64,000 nucleotides of DNA from Flavobacteriaceae bacterium (GCA_013373105.1 JABXIJ010000026.1:1-64000); one strand, 5' to 3'; positions 45,673-55,052 are shown, counted from the first letter of the stretch. Notes: a model not told the origin generated them from the sequence alone. Made by a program: numbers and translations.

Positions 45673-46449
45673 TTACAAAGATTTTGTTCTTCCTCCATCA
45701 ACAGGAACGTTAATTCCATTTATATAACTTGCTTTTGCACTAGCTAAAAACACAATAGTATTGGCTATTTCTTCTGGTTTTGCAAATCGTTTTGCAGGCG
45801 CTGCACTTTTCATATTATTAGTAACAGTTTCAATGTCTAATCCTGTTTTTTTGGCTTTATTATTTAAAATTTCATTGAGTCGTTCTGTGTTTGTAGCTCC
45901 TGGCAAAACATTATTAACTGTTATACCAAACTGACCTAATTCATTTGCCAAAGTTTTAGACCAATTAGCAACTGCACCTCTAATTGTATTACTAACTCCT
46001 AACCCATCTAAAGGTTGTTTTACTGAGGTAGAAATAACATTAATAATTCTACCATATTTTTCAGATTTCATAAATGACACAACATATTGAGCTAAAATAT
46101 GATTGCACTGTAAATGCATGGTAAATGCCTTTGAAAACTCATCTATATGAGCATCAAAAACTGGACCTCCAGCTGGACCTCCAGTATTATTTACTAAAAC
46201 ATGAAATTGTTGTTTAGAGGTTTCTAAAACTTGTTTTAATTTATTTGGATTTGAAAAATCGGCAACCAAATAATTATGTCCTAAATTTTGATTTGGCAAT
46301 TCTTTTAAAACAGATTTCAGCTTTTCTTCGTTTCTAGCTATTAAAGTTACTTTAGCTCCTTCTTCTGCTAATAAAATAGCTGTTGCTTTTCCTATACCTT
46401 GCGTACTTCCACAAACAAGTGCGTTTTTATTTTGTAATTCTAAGTTCAT
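45673..46449 (-). CDS. Atypical short-chain dehydrogenase/reductase in the kynurenine operon
   Basis: A 258-residue classical-length SDR. The cofactor motif is ALVCGSTQGIGKATAI, with NNTGGPAGG for the NAG motif. The catalytic YxxxK is missing: the aligned segment reads GVSNTIRGAVANWSKTLA, with Ser153 for Tyr and Arg157 for Lys. Related proteins with SNxxRxA share this change, so it is a subfamily and not random decay. Its role next to aminomuconate enzymes is unknown; it may act on a later muconate product or not be an oxidoreductase. It follows the dehydrogenase gene with 1 nt spacing. Confidence 0.85.
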   Translation of the reverse strand: MNLELQNKNALVCGSTQGIGKATAILLAEEGAKVTLIARNEEKLKSVLKELPNQNLGHNYLVADFSNPNKLKQVLETSKQQFHVLVNNTGGPAGGPVFDAHIDEFSKAFTMHLQCNHILAQYVVSFMKSEKYGRIINVISTSVKQPLDGLGVSNTIRGAVANWSKTLANELGQFGITVNNVLPGATNTERLNEILNNKAKKTGLDIETVTNNMKSAAPAKRFAKPEEIANTIVFLASAKASYINGINVPVDGGRTKSL

Positions 46450-46450
46450 T

Positions 46451-47893
46451 TTAATTATACTTTATACATACATTTTTTGGTTCTGTAAAAAAACATAAGG
46501 CTTCTAAACCTCCTTCTCTTCCTACACCACTTTCTTTTGCTCCACCAAATGGTGTTCGTAAATCACGTAACATCCAAGTGTTAACCCAAACAATTCCTGT
46601 TTGTAATTGTTTTGAAAATTGCATCGTTCTGTTTAAATTATTTGTCCAAATTGTTGATGACAAACCATATTTAACATCATTTGCTAACCACAAAGCTTCT
46701 TCATCTGTTTTAAATGACATAATGGTTACAACAGGACCAAAAATTTCTTCTTGATTTAACTTACAATTGTTATTACTTACTTCAATAATTGTTGGCTGTA
46801 AATAGTAACCATTTTTACAATTCATTACCTCAACTCTATTTCCACCATAAAGTATTTTTCCTCCTTCTTGTTCAGCAATATCAATATAACTTTTTACTTT
46901 TTCTAAATGTTGTTGAGATACTAATGCTCCAATATCTGTTGATTTTTCTGATGGATTTCCAACTTTTAATTGTGATACTTTTTGAACAAAATCTTTTTTA
47001 AATTTTTCAAAGATGCTTTCTTCAACAAGAATTCTACTTCCACATAGACATATTTGACCTTGATTTGCAAATGACGATCTTACTGTGGTTTCTAGCATCT
47101 TATTATAATCGCAATCTGAAAAAATGATGTTTGGATTTTTACCTCCTAATTCTAATGATAATTTTTTAAACATAGGTGCAGCAATTCTAGCTATATGAGC
47201 ACCTGTTTTTGTACCTCCTGTAAATGAAATCGCTTTTATATATGGATGTTCTACAATAGCTTGTCCTGTTGTAGTTCCTAAACCATGTACAATGTTTAGA
47301 ACTCCATTGGGCAAACCAGCCTCATTGCAAATTTTACCTAACAAAAAAGCCGTCATTGGTGTTACTTCACTTGGTTTTGCCACAACACAATTCCCTGCTG
47401 CTATTGCTGGTGCAATTTTCCAAGTAAAAAGGTATAAAGGCAAATTCCAAGGTGAAATACAACCTACAACTCCTAAAGGTTGTCGTAAGGTAAAATTGAC
47501 AGCATCCAAGCCTACACTTTCATGGCTTTCTGAGGCAAACTGTGTAATTGCATTTGCAAAAAACTGAAAGTTACTTGCTGCTCTTGGAATATCTACTTGC
47601 ATAGCTAAAGAAACAGGCTTACCATTGTCTTTAGATTCTGCTGACGCTAAATCATCTAGCTTTTCTAGAATTAAATTTGCAATGTTTGATAGAATAATAG
47701 AGCGTTCCTCTAAAGTTGTATTACTCCATTTTGAAAAAGCTTTTACTGCTGCTTGATAAGCTTTTTCTACATCTTTTGAATCTGAATTTGGAATTTCACC
47801 ATAGACTTCTCCTAAAGATGGATTGTAATTATCTAGCCAATTATTTGAAATTGAATTTACAAACTCTCCATTTATGTAGTTTTTAATCTTCAT
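46451..47893 (-). CDS. 2-aminomuconate-6-semialdehyde dehydrogenase (ALDH superfamily)
   Basis: NAD-dependent aldehyde dehydrogenase, 480 residues from the ATG at 47893 (MKIKNYINGEFVNSIS). The catalytic Cys is in NQGQICLCGSRILVEE and the general-base Glu in LELGGKNPNIIFSD; SFTGGTKTGAHIA is the cofactor turn. It resembles 2-hydroxymuconate semialdehyde dehydrogenases, and its place between the RidA-type deaminase and haaO makes 2-aminomuconate semialdehyde the likely substrate. Its start overlaps the end of the small upstream reading frame by 11 nt. Confidence 0.9.
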   Translation of the reverse strand: MKIKNYINGEFVNSISNNWLDNYNPSLGEVYGEIPNSDSKDVEKAYQAAVKAFSKWSNTTLEERSIILSNIANLILEKLDDLASAESKDNGKPVSLAMQVDIPRAASNFQFFANAITQFASESHESVGLDAVNFTLRQPLGVVGCISPWNLPLYLFTWKIAPAIAAGNCVVAKPSEVTPMTAFLLGKICNEAGLPNGVLNIVHGLGTTTGQAIVEHPYIKAISFTGGTKTGAHIARIAAPMFKKLSLELGGKNPNIIFSDCDYNKMLETTVRSSFANQGQICLCGSRILVEESIFEKFKKDFVQKVSQLKVGNPSEKSTDIGALVSQQHLEKVKSYIDIAEQEGGKILYGGNRVEVMNCKNGYYLQPTIIEVSNNNCKLNQEEIFGPVVTIMSFKTDEEALWLANDVKYGLSSTIWTNNLNRTMQFSKQLQTGIVWVNTWMLRDLRTPFGGAKESGVGREGGLEALCFFTEPKNVCIKYN

Positions 47894-48162
47894 GATTTTT
47901 TTTGAAATTATCAATTTTTTTAAGTGTAGCTTCAATTCTAACCAATAAATAATCTATCCATGCCAATTCAACAACATTTTCTGTATAATATTGATAGAGT
48001 TTTTTATAAGAGTTTTTATCTTTTATATATTTTATAAAGTTGCTTTCATTAGTATAATCTGGATGTGTTTTTAATCTTTTTAAAGTTAATAAAAAGCCTA
48101 ACTGCTAATCTTGCAAACAGAATAATGGCTATAACCATAATTATGTTGAAACCATCATCCAT
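47883..48162 (-). pseudogene. Small membrane protein, frameshifted
   Basis: An ATG at 48162 starts one hydrophobic helix (MDDGFNIIMVIAIILFARLA) that stops after 37 codons. The coding signal continues in another frame (KTHPDYTNESNFIKYIKDKN) to a stop at 47883 that overlaps the dehydrogenase start by 11 nt. The span is one base longer than a multiple of three; removing one A from the A5 run in the middle gives an intact protein of about 92 residues. No family recognised. Position and overlap suggest a genuine operon member. Confidence 0.6.
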
Positions 48163-48193
48163 ATTTTTTTTAAATTATCTTTTAAGTTAAATA

Positions 48194-48604
48194 TTATTTT
48201 AATGCTGTTTTTTTAAACGCTGTTACTTTTATTTCTACCACTAAATCTGGATGTGGTAATTGATGAACAGCAACTGTTGTTCTAGTTGGGCCTGTAGTTT
48301 TATCAAAAAACTCTGCATACGCTTTATTATAGTCTGCAAAATCATTCATGTTTACCAAAAATGAAGATACATCTACTACATCTTTTAAAGATGCGCCAAC
48401 TGTTTTTAAATTACGTTCTATGTTTTGTAAAACAGCTTTGGTTTGCAAGTAAGCATCTAATTTTTTTGTTCCCATTTCATCAATAATAACTACTCCTTCT
48501 ATACTATTATCAGGTTTTCTAGAACTTGTTCCCGAAACAAAAATAAAATCTCCTACTACTTTTACATGAGGATAAGCACCTCTTGGTGTAACTTTATTCA
48601 CCAT
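48194..48604 (-). CDS. RidA family protein, probable 2-aminomuconate deaminase
   Basis: A 136-residue YjgF/RidA-fold protein. Conserved parts are [35 protein letters not shown] and [20 protein letters not shown], the last with the family Arg and Glu. In kynurenine clusters of Pseudomonas and Burkholderia a RidA-type enzyme removes the amino group of 2-aminomuconate, and the genomic setting here is the same. General enamine deaminase activity is an alternative. Confidence 0.87.
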   Translation of the reverse strand: MVNKVTPRGAYPHVKVVGDFIFVSGTSSRKPDNSIEGVVIIDEMGTKKLDAYLQTKAVLQNIERNLKTVGASLKDVVDVSSFLVNMNDFADYNKAYAEFFDKTTGPTRTTVAVHQLPHPDLVVEIKVTAFKKTALK

Positions 48605-49036
48605 TTTTATACGATTTTAATTTTTTTATATATCTATTTAATTTTTCGCGTGTTTTAATAAAAGACATTTTATCTTGGTTTTGTCTTCTATTATATCTTA
48701 TGTGTTTGCTACAGGAATCTATATTTTTACTACCATTAAAATTGTGTATAAATAAAAGCCATTGATCGCCTTTTTTAACTGAAACTCCACATGCAGCACT
48801 TCTTAATTGTGTTTTTATCGTAATTATTTTATCTAAACTTCCTTTTATAGCTTTATATACTTTAAATGTTATAATTTTTTGTTGTTTTCTTTATTCACTT
48901 CAACTTTTAAAACTTTTCCAGTTACAATATAACTAGCACTATCATAGTCTTTTTTACTTAATTCGCTATAAGTACATGAACAAGCAAATCCGTAATTTAC
49001 AGAGATTAAGAATAGTATAAACAGATGTTTTTTCAT
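48594..49036 (-). pseudogene. Secreted TIMP/NTR-like cysteine protein, frameshifted
   Basis: An ATG at 49036 encodes a signal peptide (MKKHLFILFLISVNYGFA) followed directly by CSCTYSELSK, the N-terminal CxC that marks netrin/TIMP-like domains. The frame stops at 48869, but the coding signal goes on in another frame (FKVYKAIKGSLDKIITIKTQ, then SAACGVSVKKGDQWLLFIHN) to 48594. The span is one base short of a multiple of three; adding one A to the A6 run near 48880 gives an intact protein of 147 residues. It ends inside the RidA gene start (11-nt overlap) and begins 1 nt after kmo. Confidence 0.65.
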
Positions 49037-49037
49037 A

Positions 49038-50444
49038 TTATAATTTTGCAATTTTGTCTTCTCTTAACATTTCTTGAGTTTCATCTTCTACTTTTTTTAA
49101 TACAATTTCTAACTCACTTTTAGTCATGTTTAAAGAAGTTTTTATGTCTTTATCTGCAATGAGCTTTAGCAATGCTTTATCTTGAGCTCGTCCTCTAAGC
49201 ATGGCTTCATTATAACCTATGTTTTCATTAAAGGTAACTAAAGAATATTTTGAAAAATATCGATTTGGAAAGTGTTTTTCTAAATCCATTTCAATTTTTC
49301 TCTTTTCTTTAAATAAAGGATTCGCTACATGATCTCTCATTTCATAAAAGTTATCAATAGCTAAATCTGCTATAGCATCAGTATCTTTTTTGCGATTTTT
49401 TTCATACACTTTAAAAATTACTTGCCATGAACCTAAATTTTGATTTAGAACCTCATCAAAAACAACAACATCTTCAAAAGAAGCATTCATTCCTTGACCG
49501 TAAAAAGGTACAATTGCATGAGCTGCATCACCCATTAATAAAGTGTTTTCTTGGTAAGACCATGGAGAACATTTAACAGTTCCTAAAGGGCTTGTTGGGT
49601 TATTTGCAAATTCTTCTTTAATATTTGGAATCAAGGCTAAAGCATCTGGAAATTCTTTTTCAAAAAACTCGTTGATAACTTTCTCATTAGTTAAATTATT
49701 AAAATTATATTCACCTTCATCAAAACTTAAAAAGAGGGTTACTGTAAAACTTCCATCCATATTAGGTAAGGCAATCAACATAAAATCGCCTCTTGGCCAA
49801 ATATGCAAATGATTTTTACTTATTTGATGTGTACCATTTTTAGCAGGAATTTCTAATTCTTTATACCCATGAGTTAAATACATTTGTGAGTAACTGAATA
49901 GAAATTTCTTCTCTAAATAATAACTTTTTCGCAAAATAGAGCCTGCACCATCTGTACCAATAATTACATCTGCAGATTGTTGAAATTTATTTTTTGTTGT
50001 GTAATCTTTAAAGTATGCTATTTTATTTTCAAAATCTACATGTTGGCAAGCTGCATTAAAGTGAATGTTTACATTTTCATGTTCTTCTGCTGCATCTAAT
50101 AGAAGTGCATTTAAATCGCCTCTAGAAATTGAATTGATAAATTCTCCTGTCCTTCCAGAATAATCAGATTCAAAAGTATTCCCTGCTCTATCATGCATTA
50201 ACCTACCTTTCATTGGTATACAGATTTCTTTTGCTTTATCTTCTACACCACATAATCGTAAAGCTTTTAAACCTCTATCTGATAAGGCCAAATTTATAGA
50301 TCTACCTGCAGAGATATCTACTTTACGCAAATCTGGTCTACTCTCAAAAAGCTCTACTTCATAACCTCTTTGTGCTAGCCTTAGTGCAAGTAAAGAGCCA
50401 CACAAACCAGCACCTATTACAAGTATCTTTTCCTTTTTTTCCAT
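49038..50444 (-). CDS. kmo: Kynurenine 3-monooxygenase
   Basis: FAD-dependent hydroxylase that makes 3-hydroxykynurenine from kynurenine with NADPH and oxygen. The 468 residues begin with the FAD motif ILVIGAGLCGSLLALRLAQR; RSINLALSDRGLKALR and the second FAD block LLMGDAAHAIVPFYGQGMNA follow. Two C-terminal hydrophobic membrane helices seen in eukaryotic forms are absent. It lies 33 nt after kynU and is followed after 1 nt by the TIMP-like gene. Confidence 0.95.
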   Translation of the reverse strand: MEKKEKILVIGAGLCGSLLALRLAQRGYEVELFESRPDLRKVDISAGRSINLALSDRGLKALRLCGVEDKAKEICIPMKGRLMHDRAGNTFESDYSGRTGEFINSISRGDLNALLLDAAEEHENVNIHFNAACQHVDFENKIAYFKDYTTKNKFQQSADVIIGTDGAGSILRKSYYLEKKFLFSYSQMYLTHGYKELEIPAKNGTHQISKNHLHIWPRGDFMLIALPNMDGSFTVTLFLSFDEGEYNFNNLTNEKVINEFFEKEFPDALALIPNIKEEFANNPTSPLGTVKCSPWSYQENTLLMGDAAHAIVPFYGQGMNASFEDVVVFDEVLNQNLGSWQVIFKVYEKNRKKDTDAIADLAIDNFYEMRDHVANPLFKEKRKIEMDLEKHFPNRYFSKYSLVTFNENIGYNEAMLRGRAQDKALLKLIADKDIKTSLNMTKSELEIVLKKVEDETQEMLREDKIAKL

Positions 50445-50477
50445 TATTAATTTTAAAACTTTTGTGTTAGATTATTT

Positions 50478-51740
50478 TTATAATAATTCTTTCAAAATTC
50501 TTACCATATTATACACATCAGAAAATGAATTATACATAGGTACAGGTGCACAACGAATTACATCTGGCTCTCTCCAATCTGTAATTACATTTCTTTTCAT
50601 TAGTTGATTGTGTAAGGTTTTATCTGCATTTAAAACTTGAATTGAAAGTTGGCAACCTCTTTCATTTGAATTTTTAGGTGTAATTACACGAATTCTATTA
50701 GAATTTAGTTCGCTCAATAAAAACTCAAAATAATCCGTAAGTAAAATTGATTTTTCTCTAAGTTTATCCATACCAACTTCTACAAACATTTCTAAAGAAG
50801 TTTTAATTGGTGCCATAGAAAAAACTGGTACATTACTTAAGTGCCAACCTTCTGCACCTGCTACAACATCAAAAGGTTTACGCATGTTAAACCTAGATTC
50901 TAATTTATGATTCCACCAACCTGCAAACCTTGGCAAATCTTTATTATAAGCATGCCTTTCATGAACAAATATTCCTGATAAACTTCCTGGTCCAGAATTT
51001 AAATATTTATAAGTACACCATGTTGAAAAATCAACACCTGAATTATGTAAATTAGGCTGAATATTTCCTGCTCCATGAGCTAAATCTATACCAACTATAC
51101 AATTTTTTGAGTGTCCTATTGCTGCAATTTTTTTTAAATCTAAATACTGACCTGTATAATAATTAACACCACCAATTAACAATAAAGCTATTTCATTACC
51201 TTGTTCATCAACAATTTTTTCTAAGTCTTCAATATTCAACAACTCTTCACCCTCTCTTGGTTTCCATTCAATTAATGCTTCTTTAGGGTCAAAGCCATGA
51301 AATTTTAATTGAGATTCTACAGCATACCTATCTGAAGGAAAAGCATCGCTTTCAATTACGATTTTGTATTTAGTATTGGTAGGTCTATAAAATGATACCA
51401 TTAACAAATGTAAGTTAACAGTTAAAGTATTAGCTATGGTAACTTCAATAGGTTTTGCACCTACTATGTTTGCCATATTTTCTGTAAGGAAATTATGATA
51501 TTTTACCCACGGATTTTTGGCTAAAAAATGCCCCTCTACACCTAAATTAGCCCAATCATCCAATTCTACTTGTAAGTCGCCTTTTGTTTTTTTAGGTTGT
51601 AAGCCAAGTGAATTACCAGTAAAATAGAGCCATTCTTTACCGTTTTTATCTTTTGGAATATGAAATTTATTTCGTTGTTCTTTTAGCGCATCTCTTTCAT
51701 CTAAATGTTTGGCAAAAGCCAATGAATTTTCGAAGTCCAT
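50478..51740 (-). CDS. kynU: Kynureninase
   Basis: PLP enzyme that cuts 3-hydroxykynurenine (or kynurenine) into 3-hydroxyanthranilate (or anthranilate) and alanine. I use the ATG at 51740 (420 residues, MDFENSLAFAKHLDERDALK); the frame runs eight codons further upstream. Family features are YFTGNSLGLQPK, GIDLAHGAGNIQPNLH and the cofactor Lys in WCTYKYLNSGPGS. It is the first gene of the operon, so its promoter lies between it and the divergent NlpC/P60 gene. No tryptophan dioxygenase or formamidase is in the window. Confidence 0.96.
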   Translation of the reverse strand: MDFENSLAFAKHLDERDALKEQRNKFHIPKDKNGKEWLYFTGNSLGLQPKKTKGDLQVELDDWANLGVEGHFLAKNPWVKYHNFLTENMANIVGAKPIEVTIANTLTVNLHLLMVSFYRPTNTKYKIVIESDAFPSDRYAVESQLKFHGFDPKEALIEWKPREGEELLNIEDLEKIVDEQGNEIALLLIGGVNYYTGQYLDLKKIAAIGHSKNCIVGIDLAHGAGNIQPNLHNSGVDFSTWCTYKYLNSGPGSLSGIFVHERHAYNKDLPRFAGWWNHKLESRFNMRKPFDVVAGAEGWHLSNVPVFSMAPIKTSLEMFVEVGMDKLREKSILLTDYFEFLLSELNSNRIRVITPKNSNERGCQLSIQVLNADKTLHNQLMKRNVITDWREPDVIRCAPVPMYNSFSDVYNMVRILKELL

Positions 51741-51761
51741 GTTACTTATTTGTGTTCTTCT

Positions 51762-51769
51762 CAAAGATA
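51762..51769 (-). promoter_or_regulatory. Candidate -7 box for the kynurenine operon
   Basis: On the minus strand TATCTTTG fits TANNTTTG, 21 nt before the kynU ATG at 51740. No clear TTG box lies at the right distance. The 98-nt divergent spacer holds no inverted repeat that I can name as an operator. Confidence 0.45.
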
Positions 51770-51838
51770 GAACTTTATAATAAAGAATTCTAAAATTTAA
51801 AGTTTCATTTTCGTACTTTCGTTATTAAATCGATAAAA

Positions 51839-53026
51839 ATGGGTTACAAAAAGATTATATTTTTTTCTGTATTTATAAGCTTATTATCGTGTAAAAAAAA
51901 TACAGATGAAAATGCTGAATTCGACAAAATATACAACAATATAAAAAATAAATACGCCCCTGATAAAAGAGTAGAATTATTTAACATCAATTTTTCAAAA
52001 AAAAACGATAATCTTATTTTATCTGGTGAAACTACTACTAAAATTGCCGTATCAATTTTAGTAGACAGTCTAAAATTAAAAAATGAAACTATACTTAATA
52101 AAATAAGAGTTTTACCAGATTCTGCTGTAGGTTCAAATTCTTTTGCAATTGCTAGAAATTCTGTAATTAATATTCGTTCAAACCCAAAACATTCTGCAGA
52201 ACTTGGTACTCAAGGTTTACTAGGAATGCCTTTAAAAGTATTAGATAAAAAAGGTGATTTTTACAGAGTTCAAACTCCTGACAAGTATATTTCTTGGGTA
52301 GATAAAGGAGGAATTACTAGAATGAATAAAAGTAATTTTGATAATTGGAATGCTAGTAAAAAGGTGATTTTTACCGAAAATTTTGGAAATGTTTATTCAA
52401 AAAAAGATACAAATTCAAGTATTGTTTCAGATATTTCTTTAGGTGGAGTTTTACAATATTTAAGTGAAGATAACAATTTCTTTGAAGTAAAATATCCTGA
52501 CAATAGAATTGGTTATATCTCTAAAAATGAAGCTCTAGTTTACGATTCTTGGTTATTAAATACATCAGCTAATCCTAATAATATTGAGCATATTTCAAAA
52601 ACCATGTTAGGTTTTCCTTATTTATGGGGAGGAACTTCTGCAAAAGGAATGGATTGTAGTGGGTTTACAAAAATGGTGTATTTAATGAATGGTTTTATTA
52701 TACCTAGAGATGCATCTCAACAAATTAATGCTGGTATAATTGTAGATGAGAATTTAACTTTTGATGGACTACAAAAAGGCGATTTACTATTTTTTGGAAA
52801 AAAAGCCACTGAAAAAAGTAAGCAAAGAGTTACACATGTTGGCATTTGGTTAGGTAATAATGAACAAGAATTTATTCATGCATCAGGAAATGTACATATC
52901 TCTTCAATGAAAGAAAACCATCCACTTTATGATGAATTCAACAAAAATCGTTATTTAGGAAGTAGACGTTATTTGGGTGTAAAAGACGATTTAATTATTG
53001 ATTTAAAAAAAAAACTTAAAGAATAA
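51839..53026 (+). CDS. NlpC/P60 cysteine peptidase lipoprotein with SH3-like domains
   Basis: A 395-residue lipoprotein (signal MGYKKIIFFSVFISLLSC, Cys18). SH3b-like wall-binding domains span about 100-235 (VINIRSNPKHSAELGTQ, IGYISKNEALVYDSW). The C-terminal peptidase domain has the catalytic Cys in GGTSAKGMDCSGFTKMVY, His in VTHVGIWLGNN and the third polar residue in FIHASGNVH. Such enzymes cut the D-Glu to diamino acid bond in peptidoglycan stems, here in the periplasm. It is divergent from kynU and convergent with the SerB-SerA gene (adjacent stops). Confidence 0.92.
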   Translation: MGYKKIIFFSVFISLLSCKKNTDENAEFDKIYNNIKNKYAPDKRVELFNINFSKKNDNLILSGETTTKIAVSILVDSLKLKNETILNKIRVLPDSAVGSNSFAIARNSVINIRSNPKHSAELGTQGLLGMPLKVLDKKGDFYRVQTPDKYISWVDKGGITRMNKSNFDNWNASKKVIFTENFGNVYSKKDTNSSIVSDISLGGVLQYLSEDNNFFEVKYPDNRIGYISKNEALVYDSWLLNTSANPNNIEHISKTMLGFPYLWGGTSAKGMDCSGFTKMVYLMNGFIIPRDASQQINAGIIVDENLTFDGLQKGDLLFFGKKATEKSKQRVTHVGIWLGNNEQEFIHASGNVHISSMKENHPLYDEFNKNRYLGSRRYLGVKDDLIIDLKKKLKE

Positions 53027-54919
53027 TTAATACAGAACTCTAAACTTAATTGTCCCTTCTACATTCTTAAGTTTATCTACCACTTCTTTGTTATAGTCTT
53101 TATCTAAGTCTGTTATTACATATCCAACTTTTGGATCTGTTGATAGATATTGACCAATAATATTTAAATCGAATTTTGCTAAAATCTTATTTATTTTAGC
53201 CATTACACCAGGTACATTTTTATGTATGTGTAAAAAACGGTGTGCATTCACCTGTCTTGGTAGTCTTATATTTGGAAAATTTACTGCATCTACTGTATTA
53301 CCAGAGTTTATATACCCCATAATTTTATTAGGCACAAACTCTGCAATATCTCTCTGTGCTTCTTCTGTACTTCCACCAACATGTGGTGTTAAAATTACAT
53401 TAGGCAAACCAGCTAATTCAGTATAAAAATCTCCGTTTTTTCTTGGTTCTTCAGGATAAACATCTACAGCAGCTCCAGCTAATTTTTTACTTTTTAAAGC
53501 TGCTACTAAGGCTTTAACATCAACAACAAACCCTCTAGATAAATTAATTAATTGTGCACCGTCTTTCATAAGTGCAATTTCATTTTCCCCAAAGAAGTTT
53601 TTATTAGCTGCATTATCATCTACATGTAAAGTAACTACATCTGAAATTTCTAAAAGTTCTTTTAAGGTATTTAATTTGGTAGCATTACCTAAGGCTAATT
53701 TATCTTCAACATCATAATAATACACATCCATTCCTAATGCTTCTGCTAATACAGAAAGTTGTTTTCCAATATTACCATAGCCAATTATACCTAATTTTTT
53801 ACCTCTAACTTCTTTAGAACCCTCTGCTGTTTTATTCCATAAACCATTGTGCAATTCTGTACTTCTTTGAAATACTGAACGCATTAACATAATTATTTCT
53901 CCAATGGCTAACTCCACAACTGAACGTGTATTACTGTATGGAGCATTAAAAACAATTACTCCATTTTCTTTACAAGCCTCTAAATCTATTTGTTTGGTTC
54001 CAATACAAAATGCACTAACTACCATTAATCTATTGGCTGCCTCAATAACTTTTTTAGTTACGTTTGTTTTAGAACGAATACCAAGAACATGAACGTCTTT
54101 TATTTTTTCAATAAGTTCGTCTTCAGACAAACTTTTTGATACTGTTTCTACTGTAAATCCATCAGTTGATAGCCTTGTAAAAGCATCTGGATGAATATTT
54201 TCTAGTAGTAAAATTTTAATTCTATTCTTTGGGTAACTTATATTTCCTGGCAACTTATTCACGTATAAAAATTCATCAAAATTAGGGGCAATATAATCTG
54301 CATTTTGTGTAGTTTTAGATCTTTCTACATTCTCAGTGTAAGCAAAAAATTTATCAGCTACACCTGCTTCTCGAGTTACATAATCGCTATAACCATCTCC
54401 TATTACTTGCACCTCTCCTTCTAAATTCATGTCTTTTAAACATTTTATTTTTCCATTATGTTGAGAAAGAGGATTAGCAGCATCAAAACTAACGATTTTT
54501 CCATCTTCATCAAATTCAAAAGTATTTGCAAAAACACGCTCAGAAGGTATGTTGTAATCTGCAACTATAGGATCTATAAACTCTTTAAAACCACAAGAAA
54601 TTACATAAATATTATCTCTATAATTTTCAAAAAAATCTTTATTCCTTTCAATTGAAGAAGATACTTGTTTTTTTAAATTTTCAACAAGTTGATGCAAGTC
54701 AGATTTGTTTGCATTTAGCAATTTAATTCTTCGCTCCAAAGATTCAGTAAATGATATTTCCCCATCTATACCTAAGTTTGTTATATCAATAATTTGTTGA
54801 ATAATCTCATCTTTTTTAGGGTTATTAGCTAGAGTAATTTCAGCTAAAACATCTAAAGCTTCAACTCTAGTTAAGGTACTATCAAAATCGAAAATGAAGT
54901 TTTTATTTGTGGTTATCAT
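53027..54919 (-). CDS. serA: SerB-SerA fusion: phosphoserine phosphatase plus 3-phosphoglycerate dehydrogenase
   Basis: A 630-residue two-enzyme protein. Residues 1 to about 215 are a HAD phosphatase: FDFDSTLTRVEALD (Asp11, Asp13), ISCGFKEFIDP and VIGDGYSDYVT. From about 230 follows a D-3-phosphoglycerate dehydrogenase: KLGIIGYGNIGKQLSVLAEA for NAD, LINLSRGFVVDV and TPHVGGSTEEAQRDIA for the catalytic residues. An ACT domain (about 560-630, NVPGVMAKINKILAKFDLNI) ends the chain and may sense serine. So the first and third steps of serine synthesis are on one chain; the transaminase SerC is not nearby. Confidence 0.92.
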   Translation of the reverse strand: MITTNKNFIFDFDSTLTRVEALDVLAEITLANNPKKDEIIQQIIDITNLGIDGEISFTESLERRIKLLNANKSDLHQLVENLKKQVSSSIERNKDFFENYRDNIYVISCGFKEFIDPIVADYNIPSERVFANTFEFDEDGKIVSFDAANPLSQHNGKIKCLKDMNLEGEVQVIGDGYSDYVTREAGVADKFFAYTENVERSKTTQNADYIAPNFDEFLYVNKLPGNISYPKNRIKILLLENIHPDAFTRLSTDGFTVETVSKSLSEDELIEKIKDVHVLGIRSKTNVTKKVIEAANRLMVVSAFCIGTKQIDLEACKENGVIVFNAPYSNTRSVVELAIGEIIMLMRSVFQRSTELHNGLWNKTAEGSKEVRGKKLGIIGYGNIGKQLSVLAEALGMDVYYYDVEDKLALGNATKLNTLKELLEISDVVTLHVDDNAANKNFFGENEIALMKDGAQLINLSRGFVVDVKALVAALKSKKLAGAAVDVYPEEPRKNGDFYTELAGLPNVILTPHVGGSTEEAQRDIAEFVPNKIMGYINSGNTVDAVNFPNIRLPRQVNAHRFLHIHKNVPGVMAKINKILAKFDLNIIGQYLSTDPKVGYVITDLDKDYNKEVVDKLKNVEGTIKFRVLY

Positions 54920-55052
54920 TTAGATACTTTTAAACTAATTTATGTGAGCTAATCTACAAAGATGAATGCATTTTAAAAAGCAATCTGCAAGAATTAGTAA
55001 ATCGATTTTTAAAATAAAATTTCTTGCATTTTCAATAATAAAACATCAAAAA

